Positions 1-6,813 are shown, counted from the first letter of the stretch. The stretch is DNA of 8,760 nucleotides from Bacteroidota bacterium (GCA_005883855.1 VBAU01000354.1:261-9020), one strand, 5' to 3'. Program-made: numbers and translations. The notes: generated by a model from the sequence alone, not told the origin.

Positions 1-1
1 G

Positions 2-259
2 ATTGCTGGGTTGTGGGAAATTCGAAGTGGTATGGGCCAGGCATTTATTGTTGCTGGCATTTCATGGATCGCAAATTTTACCGTCACTGTCCTTGTAAGT
101 TTGGCAACGAAACCAAGATCAGCAGACGAACTCAGGGGCCTCGTTTACTCCTTGACAAAAAGGGAACCCGTTGCTAAAAGTCATTGGTACCTTAATCCAG
201 TAACCCTGGGCGTATTATTGTTGCTGGCCACTATTTTACTAAATGTTATTTTCTTTTAA
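2..259 (+). CDS. Sodium:solute symporter (SSS family), C-terminal end, 5' truncated by the window
   Basis: The open frame enters from the left edge and ends at a TAA at 257-259, leaving about 85 C-terminal residues. There is no need to invoke the internal TTG at 11 as a start, because the frame is already open upstream. The piece shows a hydrophobic segment (GQAFIVAGISWIANF and onward), a short basic cytoplasmic-looking loop containing VSLATKPR, and a final hydrophobic helix ending in ILLNVIFF. This matches my memory of the last helices of Bacteroidota sodium:glucose/solute symporters, inner-membrane proteins that import a solute with Na+. The substrate cannot be told because the binding core lies outside the window. 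The next gene starts 8 bases later and is probably co-transcribed. Family assignment rests on the tail only. Confidence 0.75.
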   Translation: MAGLWEIRSGMGQAFIVAGISWIANFTVTVLVSLATKPRSADELRGLVYSLTKREPVAKSHWYLNPVTLGVLLLLATILLNVIFF

Positions 260-267
260 CTTCAACT

Positions 268-456
268 ATGTACAAAAGATTGAGTGAACTAAATTTTGTA
301 GTCGGGTTGTTTTTCACAATTGTCTCAGTCATTTTATTTTTCGATAGTTTCTTTAATAACGCCTCGACGGGAAAATTAACTTTGTACACGGGCCTTGTGT
401 TTCTGACATTTGGATTATTCATGATAGCTATAAAAACCAGGAAAAATTCTGATTAG
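268..456 (+). CDS. Small two-helix membrane protein of unknown function
   Basis: This 62-residue protein starts with MYKRLSELNF and has two hydrophobic segments, about residues 9-29 and 37-55, joined by a short polar loop and ended by a charged tail (KTRKNSD). That pattern predicts a small integral inner-membrane protein. I see no catalytic motif and assign no function. It begins 8 bases after the symporter stop with no Shine-Dalgarno sequence, so it is probably translated from the symporter mRNA. As far as I recall, similar small proteins sit beside such symporters in related genomes, which would suit an accessory role, but that is inference. Composition and start look normal for a real gene. 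Confidence 0.65.
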   Translation: MYKRLSELNFVVGLFFTIVSVILFFDSFFNNASTGKLTLYTGLVFLTFGLFMIAIKTRKNSD

Positions 457-507
457 CGATTACCTTATTGTCGTCTGAAAGAAAGAGCCCAGGACTCAGA
501 TTCCTCC

Positions 508-515
508 TATCTTTG
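508..515 (+). promoter_or_regulatory. Bacteroidota -7 promoter box (TATCTTTG) before the TPR gene
   Basis: TATCTTTG fits the Bacteroidota -7 consensus TAnnTTTG. It lies 41 bases upstream of the ATG at 557, which would give a 5' leader of roughly 35 bases. No TTTG-like -33 element is visible at the usual 19-21 base distance, so this rests on one box. A small inverted repeat (CCGAA 523-527, TTCGG 536-540) falls in the presumed leader. Confidence 0.5.
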
Positions 516-556
516 CACTCCTCCGAACGAATCCCTTCGGACTCAATTGACAGCAC

Positions 557-1207
557 ATGAACTTGTATAATTTGCTTATCAAGTACAGACTTTATATTGG
601 GATCGTCCTGGTTCTTGGCGGTGTCATCGTAAATTTTGTGTCGTCCTTCTGGCCGGCCTTTCCTTTATACTTTGTCGGCGTGATCTTAATTGTCGGTCAT
701 TTTTTCTTTGGCCCGCTTCGACTGATCCAGGAATACCTTGAAGCTGGTGACGTGGAAGGTGCCGAAAAAGTTTTGAGTTCAATAAAATTTCCCGGCTTAC
801 TATATAAACCTATCCGCTCGGTGTACTATACTCTCAAAGGGAATGTCGCCATGATGAAGCAGGATTTTGAAGGGGCCGAGAAAATGATGAAAAAAGGTTT
901 AGACCTGGGCATGCCGATGAAGGAGGCAGAAGGCGCCAGCATGCTGCAAATGGGAATGCTGGCCATGCAAAAAAACGACCTGAGGCAAGCTGAGAGTTAT
1001 ATTCGACAGGCTCTTCGAAAAGGCTTACCCGACAAGGAAAATGAAGCGGCTGCTTATTTACAAATGTGCAGCATCATGATGAATAAGAGAGAATTTCGTG
1101 CTGCCAAAGATTTTTTCCGCAGGTCAAAAGCGTTAAAACCCAAGACTCCGCAGATTGTCGACCAAATAAAGCAAATCGAAAAGTATATTTCACGTATCCC
1201 AGGCTAA
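557..1207 (+). CDS. Membrane-anchored tetratricopeptide-repeat protein
   Basis: The 216-residue protein has two N-terminal transmembrane helices (about residues 12-31 and 34-51, with a WPAFP turn between). The rest is a soluble helical region of degenerate TPR units: about 55-75 (LIQEYLEAGDVEGAEKVL), 89-118 (GNVAMMKQDFEGAEKMMKKG), 124-158 (LQMGMLAMQKNDLRQAESY) and 163-195 (LQMCSIMMNKREFRAAKDFF). The recurring G/A positions and paired helices are the TPR signature. TPRs mediate protein-protein contacts, so a scaffold role at the inner membrane is likely; no partner is evident. The tail is basic. Methionine is frequent in the repeats. It follows a -7 promoter box and has no Shine-Dalgarno sequence. 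It ends 102 bases before the helicase gene, with no terminator or convincing promoter between, so the two may share a transcript. Confidence 0.75.
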   Translation: MNLYNLLIKYRLYIGIVLVLGGVIVNFVSSFWPAFPLYFVGVILIVGHFFFGPLRLIQEYLEAGDVEGAEKVLSSIKFPGLLYKPIRSVYYTLKGNVAMMKQDFEGAEKMMKKGLDLGMPMKEAEGASMLQMGMLAMQKNDLRQAESYIRQALRKGLPDKENEAAAYLQMCSIMMNKREFRAAKDFFRRSKALKPKTPQIVDQIKQIEKYISRIPG

Positions 1208-1309
1208 CCGAGGTCTGAATAATTAGTGACTATCTTCCTCGCTTTACTAACATTTTTAGCTTAAATTACGCCCGCCTGCCATCACCCAATTGGCAAGAGC
1301 AAATATTCT

Positions 1310-3673
1310 ATGTCATTTAACAAAGCGCGGTTAGAAACGAAATTTTCTGAAGAGTATAATCGGCTCAATGAAAAACAACGATTGGCCGTTGATGCCATCG
1401 AAGGACCAGTAATGGTAATTGCCGGCCCCGGAACAGGAAAGACACAGATCCTGGCGACACGAATCGGAAAAATCTTGTTAGAAACAGATGCTTATCCTCA
1501 AAATATACTTTGTCTGACCTACACCGATGCCGGCGTTGTGGCGATGAGAAAAAGACTCCAACAATTTATTGGACCCGACGCTTACAAAATAAATATTTAC
1601 ACTTTTCACGCCTTTTGCAATGAAGTGATCCAGGACAATTTGTCCCTGTTCGAAAAAAGATCGCTGGATGCCGTTTCTGAACTTGAAAAAATTCAACTTT
1701 TTAAACAGCTTATTGACTCGTTCCCAAAAGATCATCCCCTGAAGCGTTACCGGGGTGACGCTTATTTTGAGATACAGAATTTCGACCGGCTTTTCAGCAC
1801 CATGAAGAGGGAGGGTTGGTCCCCTTCATTTGTCAATGAAAAAATCGACCAGTATATTTCTGAATTGCCGCAGCGAGACGAGTTTATTTACAAAAGAAAA
1901 TACAAGGAATTTAATGTCGGCGATCTCAAGAAGGATAAAATTGAGGAAGAGATTGAAAAGATGGAACGACTTCGGGCAGCGGTCAACGAGTTCGATCGCT
2001 TCCAGGAATTAATGCAACAACGAAAGCGCTATGACTTTGATGACATGATCAATTGGGTCATCAAAGCCTTTGAACAAAACAAAAATTTACTCGCCGGTTA
2101 CCAGGAAAGGTTTCTCTATATCCTGGTCGATGAGTACCAGGATACCAGCGGCGCGCAAAACCGCATTGTTGAGTTGCTCATTAATTACTGGGATAAACCA
2201 AATGTGTTTGTAGTTGGCGATGACGATCAGAGCATTTATCGTTTCCAGGGAGCTAACGTGGAAAATATGTTGGCCTTTGCTGAAACGTATAAAAGCGACC
2301 TGATGAAGGTAGTGCTGGTAAATAACTATCGCTCCACTCAACCTATCCTTGACATTTCCAAAAACCTGATTGAAAGAAATGACCAGAGACTAATAAACAA
2401 AATTGAGGGACTAAATAAGGAGTTGGTGGCATCACATCCTCGTAGAAGCCAACTGGATCACAGGCCACTAATCAAATCCTATGACACGCAGCGCCAGGAA
2501 ATGATTGATATAACTCTTCAAATAGAAAAACTGATTGCAGAGGGCGTTCCCGCGAATCGTATTGGCGTTATTTACCGGGAGAATAAGTACGGAGGCGACC
2601 TGATTCAATATTTTAAACTTCGGAAAATACCCTTTTATAGTAAGCGTAACATCAACATCCTCGAGGTTCCTCTCGCCAGGAAAATTATTTTGTTGCTGAG
2701 ATATCTTGCTGCTGAACACGAAATACCATACAGTGGCGATGAAATGTTATTTGAAATTCTCCACTTCGATTGGTTTCATATTCCATCACTTGATATAGCT
2801 AAGGTAACTATCGAAGCGTCGCATAAAAGGTATGACGACGCAACAATATCGCTACGCAGGCACTTGCATGAGAGAGCGGTTGCGCCACCAAAAGATCTGT
2901 TCTCGCAAGGCTTGAACGAAGGGCTAAAAAAGACAAGCAAGGTTGTAGAACAACTGATCAGCGACGTTCCCAACTGCACATTACAAAGTCTTTTTGAAAA
3001 TATTATTCGTAAGGCCGGTATATTGAGTTATATCATGCAAAGCAAAGACAAGATCTGGTTTTTGCAAGTGTTAACGGGGCTATTTGATTTTATAAGAGAA
3101 GAGACGGGAAGAAATCCATTATTCGACCTGAAACATTTGGTTCAGGTTGTTGGATTAATGGAAGATGAAGAGCTGGTTCTACCGCTTACCGAGATTTGCG
3201 GCAACGAAAAAGGCGTAAGTGTAATGACGGCTCATGGTTCCAAAGGTTTGGAGTTTGAACACGTTTTTTTCGCGGGCTGCAACGCGACATTTTGGGAGAA
3301 AAAGCGAAAGCCGTACAGCGGGTATAAATTACCTGATACTATTTTCTCAGCCATTTCTGCGCCGATTGGCGGAACGCGGGGAGAAATGGAAGAACTCCGC
3401 CGCTTGTTTTATGTTGCTCTTACAAGGGCAGAACAGCACCTCGTCATTTCATACTGTTGTTTTAGAAATGATGGTACGGAATTAGAACCCTCTATGTTCA
3501 TCGCAGAAATCCTGGAACAGGGACACCTACCGGTAGAGCCGATTTTTGTTGATGAAAACACTCTTGCTGAATTCAGCGCGTTGCAGCTTGGCGAACAAAT
3601 CTCTCCGCAGGTCGAAGAAATGGAACGAGAGTTTGTCTCGCGCCTGCTGGAAAAGTTTGTGTCACTGCGCTGA
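1310..3673 (+). CDS. UvrD/Rep/PcrA-family ATP-dependent DNA helicase, frame broken before its C-terminal nuclease domain
   Basis: This 787-residue reading frame encodes a superfamily 1A 3'-5' DNA helicase. All core motifs are visible: Q motif (LNEKQRLAV, from residue 19), Walker A AGPGTGKT (38-45), motif Ia (LCLTYTDAG), Ib region (YTFHAF), Walker B VDEYQDT (273-279), motif III GDDDQSIYRFQGA (303-315), motif IV (NNYRSTQPI), motif V (MTAHGSKGLEFEHVF, from 639) and motif VI (RRLFYVALTRAEQHL, from 697, with arginine finger R706). The engine therefore looks intact. The frame ends at a TGA shortly after LLEKFV, exactly where relatives continue into a RecB-like nuclease. That continuation is present in the -1 frame (3661-4422). 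Adding one base would give about 1037 residues, a reasonable length for this Bacteroidota helicase-nuclease type. The role is DNA repair or recombination. Start: ATG at 1310, no Shine-Dalgarno sequence. Confidence 0.9.
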   Translation: MSFNKARLETKFSEEYNRLNEKQRLAVDAIEGPVMVIAGPGTGKTQILATRIGKILLETDAYPQNILCLTYTDAGVVAMRKRLQQFIGPDAYKINIYTFHAFCNEVIQDNLSLFEKRSLDAVSELEKIQLFKQLIDSFPKDHPLKRYRGDAYFEIQNFDRLFSTMKREGWSPSFVNEKIDQYISELPQRDEFIYKRKYKEFNVGDLKKDKIEEEIEKMERLRAAVNEFDRFQELMQQRKRYDFDDMINWVIKAFEQNKNLLAGYQERFLYILVDEYQDTSGAQNRIVELLINYWDKPNVFVVGDDDQSIYRFQGANVENMLAFAETYKSDLMKVVLVNNYRSTQPILDISKNLIERNDQRLINKIEGLNKELVASHPRRSQLDHRPLIKSYDTQRQEMIDITLQIEKLIAEGVPANRIGVIYRENKYGGDLIQYFKLRKIPFYSKRNINILEVPLARKIILLLRYLAAEHEIPYSGDEMLFEILHFDWFHIPSLDIAKVTIEASHKRYDDATISLRRHLHERAVAPPKDLFSQGLNEGLKKTSKVVEQLISDVPNCTLQSLFENIIRKAGILSYIMQSKDKIWFLQVLTGLFDFIREETGRNPLFDLKHLVQVVGLMEDEELVLPLTEICGNEKGVSVMTAHGSKGLEFEHVFFAGCNATFWEKKRKPYSGYKLPDTIFSAISAPIGGTRGEMEELRRLFYVALTRAEQHLVISYCCFRNDGTELEPSMFIAEILEQGHLPVEPIFVDENTLAEFSALQLGEQISPQVEEMEREFVSRLLEKFVSLR
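3650..3673 (+). other. Frameshift junction in the helicase-nuclease gene
   Basis: The upstream frame reads E-K-F-V-S-L-R-stop (TGA 3671-3673). From 3661 the frame one base back reads V-T-A-L-N-N-F-L-K-C-P, which matches the conserved start of the nuclease domain. The region therefore lacks one base net (or has two extra). One additional base in AAAA (3651-3654) or TTT (3656-3658) would join the frames without a stop. From memory, relatives have L-S before V-T-A-L-N, so a deletion of about 7 bases is also possible. Confidence 0.8.
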
Positions 3674-4422
3674 ACAACTTCTTAAAATGCCCTCTCGAGT
3701 TTTATTTTAGAACCTTAGTCCGCATTCCTTCGCCCAAGAACGAAGCAACCGAATTTGGTTCGGCGATTCATTATGCGCTGAACGAACTGTTCCGCAAGAT
3801 GCAAAGCAATAACGAGCAGTTCCCTGCAAGGCAGGAATTTCTAAACGATTTTGAATGGTGGATGAAGCGTCACAGGGAGAGTTTTACCAACGAACAATTC
3901 GCCAGGAGGATGGAATATGGGCAGGATGTGTTAACTGACTACTACGACAGGTATATCACTCGTTGGAGTAAAATTGTATCCACGGAGAGGAACATCAAAA
4001 ACATATTTGTCAATGACATTCCAATCAGGGGGAAGCTGGACAAACTTGAATTCGATGGCAAGTCGGTGAACGTTGTTGATTACAAGACGGGTGATCCCGA
4101 CAAGGCAAGGATAAAATTGCAGCCTCCATCGGACAAGGATCCCCTTGGTGGTGATTACTGGCGCCAGGCCGTTTTTTATAAAATTCTTGTCGATAATTAC
4201 GAACAAAAAGGATGGAAAGTGGCAAGTACAGAGTTTGATTTTATAGAGCCCGACAAGAAAAAGAATTATAAAAAAGAAAAGATCTCCATCTCGCCCGAGG
4301 ACATTGAGTTCGTTACCGAGCAGATCAAAATGGTTTGGGATAAGATCCAGAATCATGATTTTTACACGGGCTGTGGCAAGGAGCATTGCCATTGGTGCAA
4401 TTTTGTAAGACAAATAATCTGA
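3661..4422 (+). CDS. C-terminal RecB-like PD-(D/E)XK nuclease domain of the helicase (separated by a frameshift)
   Basis: The frame from 3661 encodes VTALNNFLKCPLEFYF, then FGSAIH (His codon at 3769), GKLD (Asp at 4039), VVDYKTG (Asp-x-Lys from 4078) and QAVFYK. These are the metal- and DNA-binding motifs of the PDDEXK_1/AddB-type nuclease in their usual order. The end carries C-x4-C-x2-C (codons 4372, 4387, 4396). Together with the Cys at 3688 this makes four cysteines placed like the iron-sulfur ligands of AddB. The first in-frame ATG is at 3799, giving 207 residues, but starting there would lose the first Cys and the FGSAIH histidine. This is therefore best read as the detached C-terminus of the helicase rather than an independent gene. 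It would cut DNA processed by the helicase. Whether it is expressed depends on whether the shift is real. Confidence 0.85.
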   Translation, partial: VTALNNFLKCPLEFYFRTLVRIPSPKNEATEFGSAIHYALNELFRKMQSNNEQFPARQEFLNDFEWWMKRHRESFTNEQFARRMEYGQDVLTDYYDRYITRWSKIVSTERNIKNIFVNDIPIRGKLDKLEFDGKSVNVVDYKTGDPDKARIKLQPPSDKDPLGGDYWRQAVFYKILVDNYEQKGWKVASTEFDFIEPDKKKNYKKEKISISPEDIEFVTEQIKMVWDKIQNHDFYTGCGKEHCHWCNFVRQII

Positions 4423-4457
4423 CAGTTTCCTTGCTTGAAGTCGAACAAGAAGAGCAC

Positions 4458-4475
4458 CAGGATTAACAGGATTTT
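4458..4475 (+). repeat. Short tandem CAGGATTaa/tt repeat
   Basis: Two adjacent 9-base units, CAGGATTAA (4458-4466) and CAGGATTTT (4467-4475), lie in the 114-base gap between the nuclease and lipoprotein genes. I recall similar CAGGATTAACAGGATTT-like phrases scattered between genes in many environmental bacteria, so this may be a remnant of a dispersed intergenic repeat. The identification is from memory only; the tandem itself is directly visible. Confidence 0.45.
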
Positions 4476-4521
4476 GATACATTATTGGTGGGACGGAAGC
4501 TGCGTGATAATTGAAACAGCC

Positions 4522-4529
4522 TATGTTTG
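4522..4529 (+). promoter_or_regulatory. Possible -7 box (TATGTTTG) directly before the lipoprotein gene
   Basis: TATGTTTG fits TAnnTTTG and ends 7 bases before the ATG at 4537. If used, transcription would start almost at the start codon and give a nearly leaderless mRNA. There is no TTTG about 20 bases upstream, and the motif is short enough to occur by chance. Confidence 0.25.
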
Positions 4530-4536
4530 CAGCTCA

Positions 4537-5472
4537 ATGCACAAGCTAGTATTCATACCTTTCTCCCTAATCCTTTTCATCGGTTTCATCAGCGTCATCA
4601 GCAATACTGGTTGTGCTAATATAATGCCTCCGCAGGGTGGCTACAAGGATACGATCCCGCCCCTGCTTCTCAAAGCCACACCGGGTGACTCTTCAAAAAA
4701 CTTCAGCGCTAACCATATAACATTAACCTTCGATGAATTTATAAATCTTGATAATCCTCATGAAAACCTGCTCATCTCCCCGGTTCCAAAGACGGAACCT
4801 GTTGTTGAAGCAAAGTTGAGGACGGTGGTCGTACGTTTGAAAGATACACTCGAACCTAACACGACTTATACTTTGAACTTCGGCAATGCCATCAAGGATG
4901 TCAATGAAGGCAACCCCGCAAGAAACTTTACCTATATTTTTTCCACAGGCGACACGTTTGACTCCCTTACCCTGTCGGGAAAAGTGATATTAGCGGAAAC
5001 TGGAAGAGCCGATAGTACTCTTGCCGTCATCTTGCACAAGAATGGCGACGACTCTGCGATCGTGAATGAAAAACCTCGTTATGCTACACATCTTGATTCT
5101 TCAGGAAATTTTACTTTTCGCAACTTGCCGCCAGGCACCTTTTATATTTATGCCTTGAAAAATGAAGGTGGGTCTTATCGTTATTTATCCGAAAGGCAGC
5201 TTTTTGCTTTCGCAGATTCTCCTGTCGTTGTAAAAGAGGTTAATGAGCCGGATACCTTATACGCCTATACCGAAAAAACGGAAAAAACACCTGGGAGCAC
5301 TCCGACATTAACGCCACAGATTGCTGGAAGGCAGCGAGGCGCAAGTGGCGCAGCGGAAAAAAGATTGCGGCTGCAAACGAATCTCGACAATGGGGAACTG
5401 GATTTGCTGAACAATCTTATCATCACAGCGGACCAGCCATTGAGAAAGCTTGATACTTCGCTGATAAACTGA
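4537..5472 (+). CDS. Big_5/Ig-like domain lipoprotein, N-terminal part, frame broken
   Basis: I chose the ATG at 4537. The frame is open further upstream to 4435, but that part is intergenic-like, and the ATG gives a clean signal: MHK, a hydrophobic stretch (residues 4-22), then a lipobox-like NTGC with Cys26 as the probable lipidation site, followed by A-N-I-M-P-P-Q-G-G. The mature part begins with a Big_5 (bacterial Ig-like) domain, about residues 38-150, with LTFDEFINL, LLISPVPKT, LKDTLEPNTTYTLNFGNAIKD and FTYIFSTGD. A carboxypeptidase-regulatory-like beta domain follows (LSGKV to GNFTFRNLPPGTFYIYALK). Known relatives are surface or periplasmic lipoproteins of unknown role in Bacteroidota. 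The frame stops at TGA 5470-5472 after LRKLDTSLIN, while family sequence continues in another frame. 311 residues remain in this frame. Confidence 0.8.
   Translation: MHKLVFIPFSLILFIGFISVISNTGCANIMPPQGGYKDTIPPLLLKATPGDSSKNFSANHITLTFDEFINLDNPHENLLISPVPKTEPVVEAKLRTVVVRLKDTLEPNTTYTLNFGNAIKDVNEGNPARNFTYIFSTGDTFDSLTLSGKVILAETGRADSTLAVILHKNGDDSAIVNEKPRYATHLDSSGNFTFRNLPPGTFYIYALKNEGGSYRYLSERQLFAFADSPVVVKEVNEPDTLYAYTEKTEKTPGSTPTLTPQIAGRQRGASGAAEKRLRLQTNLDNGELDLLNNLIITADQPLRKLDTSLIN
5454..5472 (+). other. Frameshift junction in the Ig-like lipoprotein gene
   Basis: The upstream frame reads L-D-T-S-L-I-N-stop. The frame one base back reads K-L-T-F-Q-Y-N-W-K-E-N-T from 5466 and continues the family. 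One extra A in the AAA at 5466-5468 would give T-S-L-I-K-L-T-F-Q-Y without a stop. From memory, relatives carry about 20 more residues here, so a longer deletion cannot be excluded. Confidence 0.75.
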
Positions 5473-5900
5473 CCTTCCAGTACAACTGGAAAGAAAATAC
5501 TCTTTATCATGTGATCGCAGAAAAAGATTTTGCAGAAGATACATTGGGAAGAAAATTACTAAAAGCAGACACGATTAATTTCAAAACGAAAAAGCTTTCA
5601 GCGTACGGTTCATTGCGAATCCGTTTTCGAAATCTCAATCTTGCCTTAAATCCTGTGCTGTTGTTTGTCCAAAATGATAACGTAGTAAAGTCGATTCCGC
5701 TCACGGGGCCGGAAATCAAAATCCCTATTTTCCTGCCGGGCGATTACCAGCTGCGAGTTTTGAATGACCGCAACAAGAATGGTAAATGGGATCCGGGGCA
5801 ATTCTTCGGAAAGCATATCCAACCTGAAATTGTAAAACCGGTGACTCGTCGTATAAATGTTAAGCCTAATTGGGCCAATGACTTTGATGTTGCGTTGTAA
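5466..5900 (+). CDS. C-terminal part of the Ig-like lipoprotein (separated by a frameshift)
   Basis: The frame encodes KLTFQYNWKENTLYHVI, then an EKDFAEDTLG stretch, FKTKK, a beta-rich segment (LRIRFRNLNL, NPVLLFVQ) and the very characteristic end DRNKNGKWDPGQFFGKHIQP followed by a basic and aromatic tail to TAA at 5898-5900. In relatives these follow the Big_5 and carboxypeptidase-regulatory-like parts on one chain, so I read this as the detached C-terminus of the gene starting at 4537. A GTG at 5511 could serve formally as a start (129 residues), but it has no ribosome binding site and would yield a protein with no export signal. The joined gene would encode about 454 residues. recR starts 27 bases downstream. 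A perfect 5-bp inverted repeat (AAGCC 5899-5903, GGCTT 5915-5919) lies at the stop but has no T-run after it. Confidence 0.75.
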   Translation, partial: KLTFQYNWKENTLYHVIAEKDFAEDTLGRKLLKADTINFKTKKLSAYGSLRIRFRNLNLALNPVLLFVQNDNVVKSIPLTGPEIKIPIFLPGDYQLRVLNDRNKNGKWDPGQFFGKHIQPEIVKPVTRRINVKPNWANDFDVAL

Positions 5901-5927
5901 GCCAGGTTTTATCAGGCTTGCTTGACT

Positions 5928-6563
5928 ATGCAATTTTCCTCCTCACTCCTCGAAAACGCCGTCAATGAATTTGCCAGGCTTCCGGGTATTGGCAAAAAGA
6001 CAGCTTTGCGGCTGGTGTTGCACCTTTTGAAGCAGGACGCAAATGATGTTTCCCAATTTAGCGAGGTGATTGCAAAAATGCGCAGCGAAATAAAATTTTG
6101 CCAGCGTTGCTTTTGTGTCGCGGACGGTGATATTTGTTCTATTTGCTCCAACAGTATGCGAAGACAGGAAATGATCTGCGTAGTGGAAAATATTCGCGAT
6201 GTAATTGCCATTGAAAGTACGCAACAATACAACGGAACCTATCACGTGCTTGGTGGCGTCATTTCGCCACTTGATGGAATTGGCCCCGATCAGCTCAACA
6301 TTGAGTCGCTCGCGAACCGGGTGCAAAAAGAAAAAACGGAGGAGCTCATTTTTGCTCTAAATCCTACCATTCAGGGGGATACCACTATCTACTATATTCA
6401 GAAAAAGTTTGGACAAGTATTCGCAGAACAGCCCCAAAACCTTCGCATAACCACGATTGCCCGTGGAATTGCTTTTGGAGGTGAGCTTGAATATGCCGAT
6501 GAAATGACCCTCGCGCGAAGCCTGCAGAATCGTTTACCGGTTGAGAATTATGTTTCCCGGTAA
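5928..6563 (+). CDS. recR: Recombination mediator protein RecR
   Basis: RecR works with RecO (and RecF) to load RecA on SSB-coated single-stranded DNA during gap repair. The 211-residue product is close to the family's usual 200. The order of domains is canonical: helix-hairpin-helix LPGIGKKTALRL (residues 18-29), a C4 zinc finger (C58, C61, C70, C73), the Toprim domain beginning ICVVENIRDVIAIE (from 83), HVLGGVISPLDGIGP, LNPTIQGDTT, and the conserved C-terminal region RGIAFGGELEYADEMTL. I chose the ATG at 5928; a TTG two codons upstream gives no better start. There is no Shine-Dalgarno sequence and no -7 box in the 27-base gap before it, so it probably depends on upstream transcription. It sits downstream of the helicase-nuclease gene, another repair gene, separated by the lipoprotein gene. 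All key residues are present and nothing is broken. Confidence 0.97.
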   Translation: MQFSSSLLENAVNEFARLPGIGKKTALRLVLHLLKQDANDVSQFSEVIAKMRSEIKFCQRCFCVADGDICSICSNSMRRQEMICVVENIRDVIAIESTQQYNGTYHVLGGVISPLDGIGPDQLNIESLANRVQKEKTEELIFALNPTIQGDTTIYYIQKKFGQVFAEQPQNLRITTIARGIAFGGELEYADEMTLARSLQNRLPVENYVSR

Positions 6564-6586
6564 GCTGCACTCAACCATTATTAACC

Positions 6587-6618
6587 TTTGTTTTCTTCAT
6601 GGGATCATTCTATCTTTG
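6587..6618 (+). promoter_or_regulatory. Bacteroidota-type promoter of the metH operon (TTTG-N20-TATCTTTG)
   Basis: TTTG at 6587-6590 and TATCTTTG at 6611-6618 are 20 bases apart, matching the Bacteroidota housekeeping promoter layout (TTTG, about 19-21 bases, TAnnTTTG). Transcription would begin near 6622-6626, giving a leader of about 225 bases before the metH start. It is the best promoter in the window and marks metH as a separate transcription unit from recR. Confidence 0.8.
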
Positions 6619-6774
6619 CCGTCACAGGCGGATTTGTTTATTGTTCGGCCTGTATCCTGATCCTTTAAGGAAGGAGGAGAACTGAACTAATAAACGCCAA
6701 GAAACTCACTCTTTAGTTTCCAACGTTTAAATTGTTCAGAGGATATTTTGATGTAGCCAGCGACATCAACACTA

Positions 6775-6813
6775 ATGGACTTTCGTTGTGTCACTCACTG
6801 CATCTTCCTGTAA
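6775..6813 (+). CDS. Possible 12-codon leader peptide in the metH leader
   Basis: ATG at 6775 opens M-D-F-R-C-V-T-H-C-I-F-L, with TAA at 6811-6813, ending 36 bases before the metH ATG. It has two cysteines and no Shine-Dalgarno sequence. It lies wholly inside the leader, and its last codons contain the pyrimidines able to pair with the metH ribosome binding site. ORFs this short arise often by chance, so this is tentative. Confidence 0.25.
   Translation: MDFRCVTHCIFL

Noticed and set aside
3649..3673. Programmed -1 frameshifting at GGAAAAG in the helicase gene
   Set aside because: A-AAG is a weak slip site and the heptamer does not allow P-site re-pairing. No stem or pseudoknot follows within the next bases, and family members are, to my knowledge, continuous.
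3931..4482. 183-codon open frame on the - strand
   Set aside because: It lies opposite the nuclease domain, whose motifs are clear. The translated product shows no recognisable domain; it is a shadow frame.
4435..4536. Longer N-terminus for the Ig-like lipoprotein starting at TTG 4435
   Set aside because: It would bury the lipoprotein signal 34 residues inside the protein and include the intergenic repeat. ATG 4537 gives a proper signal peptide.
5899..5919. Hairpin after the lipoprotein gene as a terminator
   Set aside because: The stem has only 5 pairs with an 11-base loop and no T-run after it.
5943..6326. 127-codon open frame on the - strand
   Set aside because: It is wholly opposite recR, which is certain; there is no promoter or recognisable domain.
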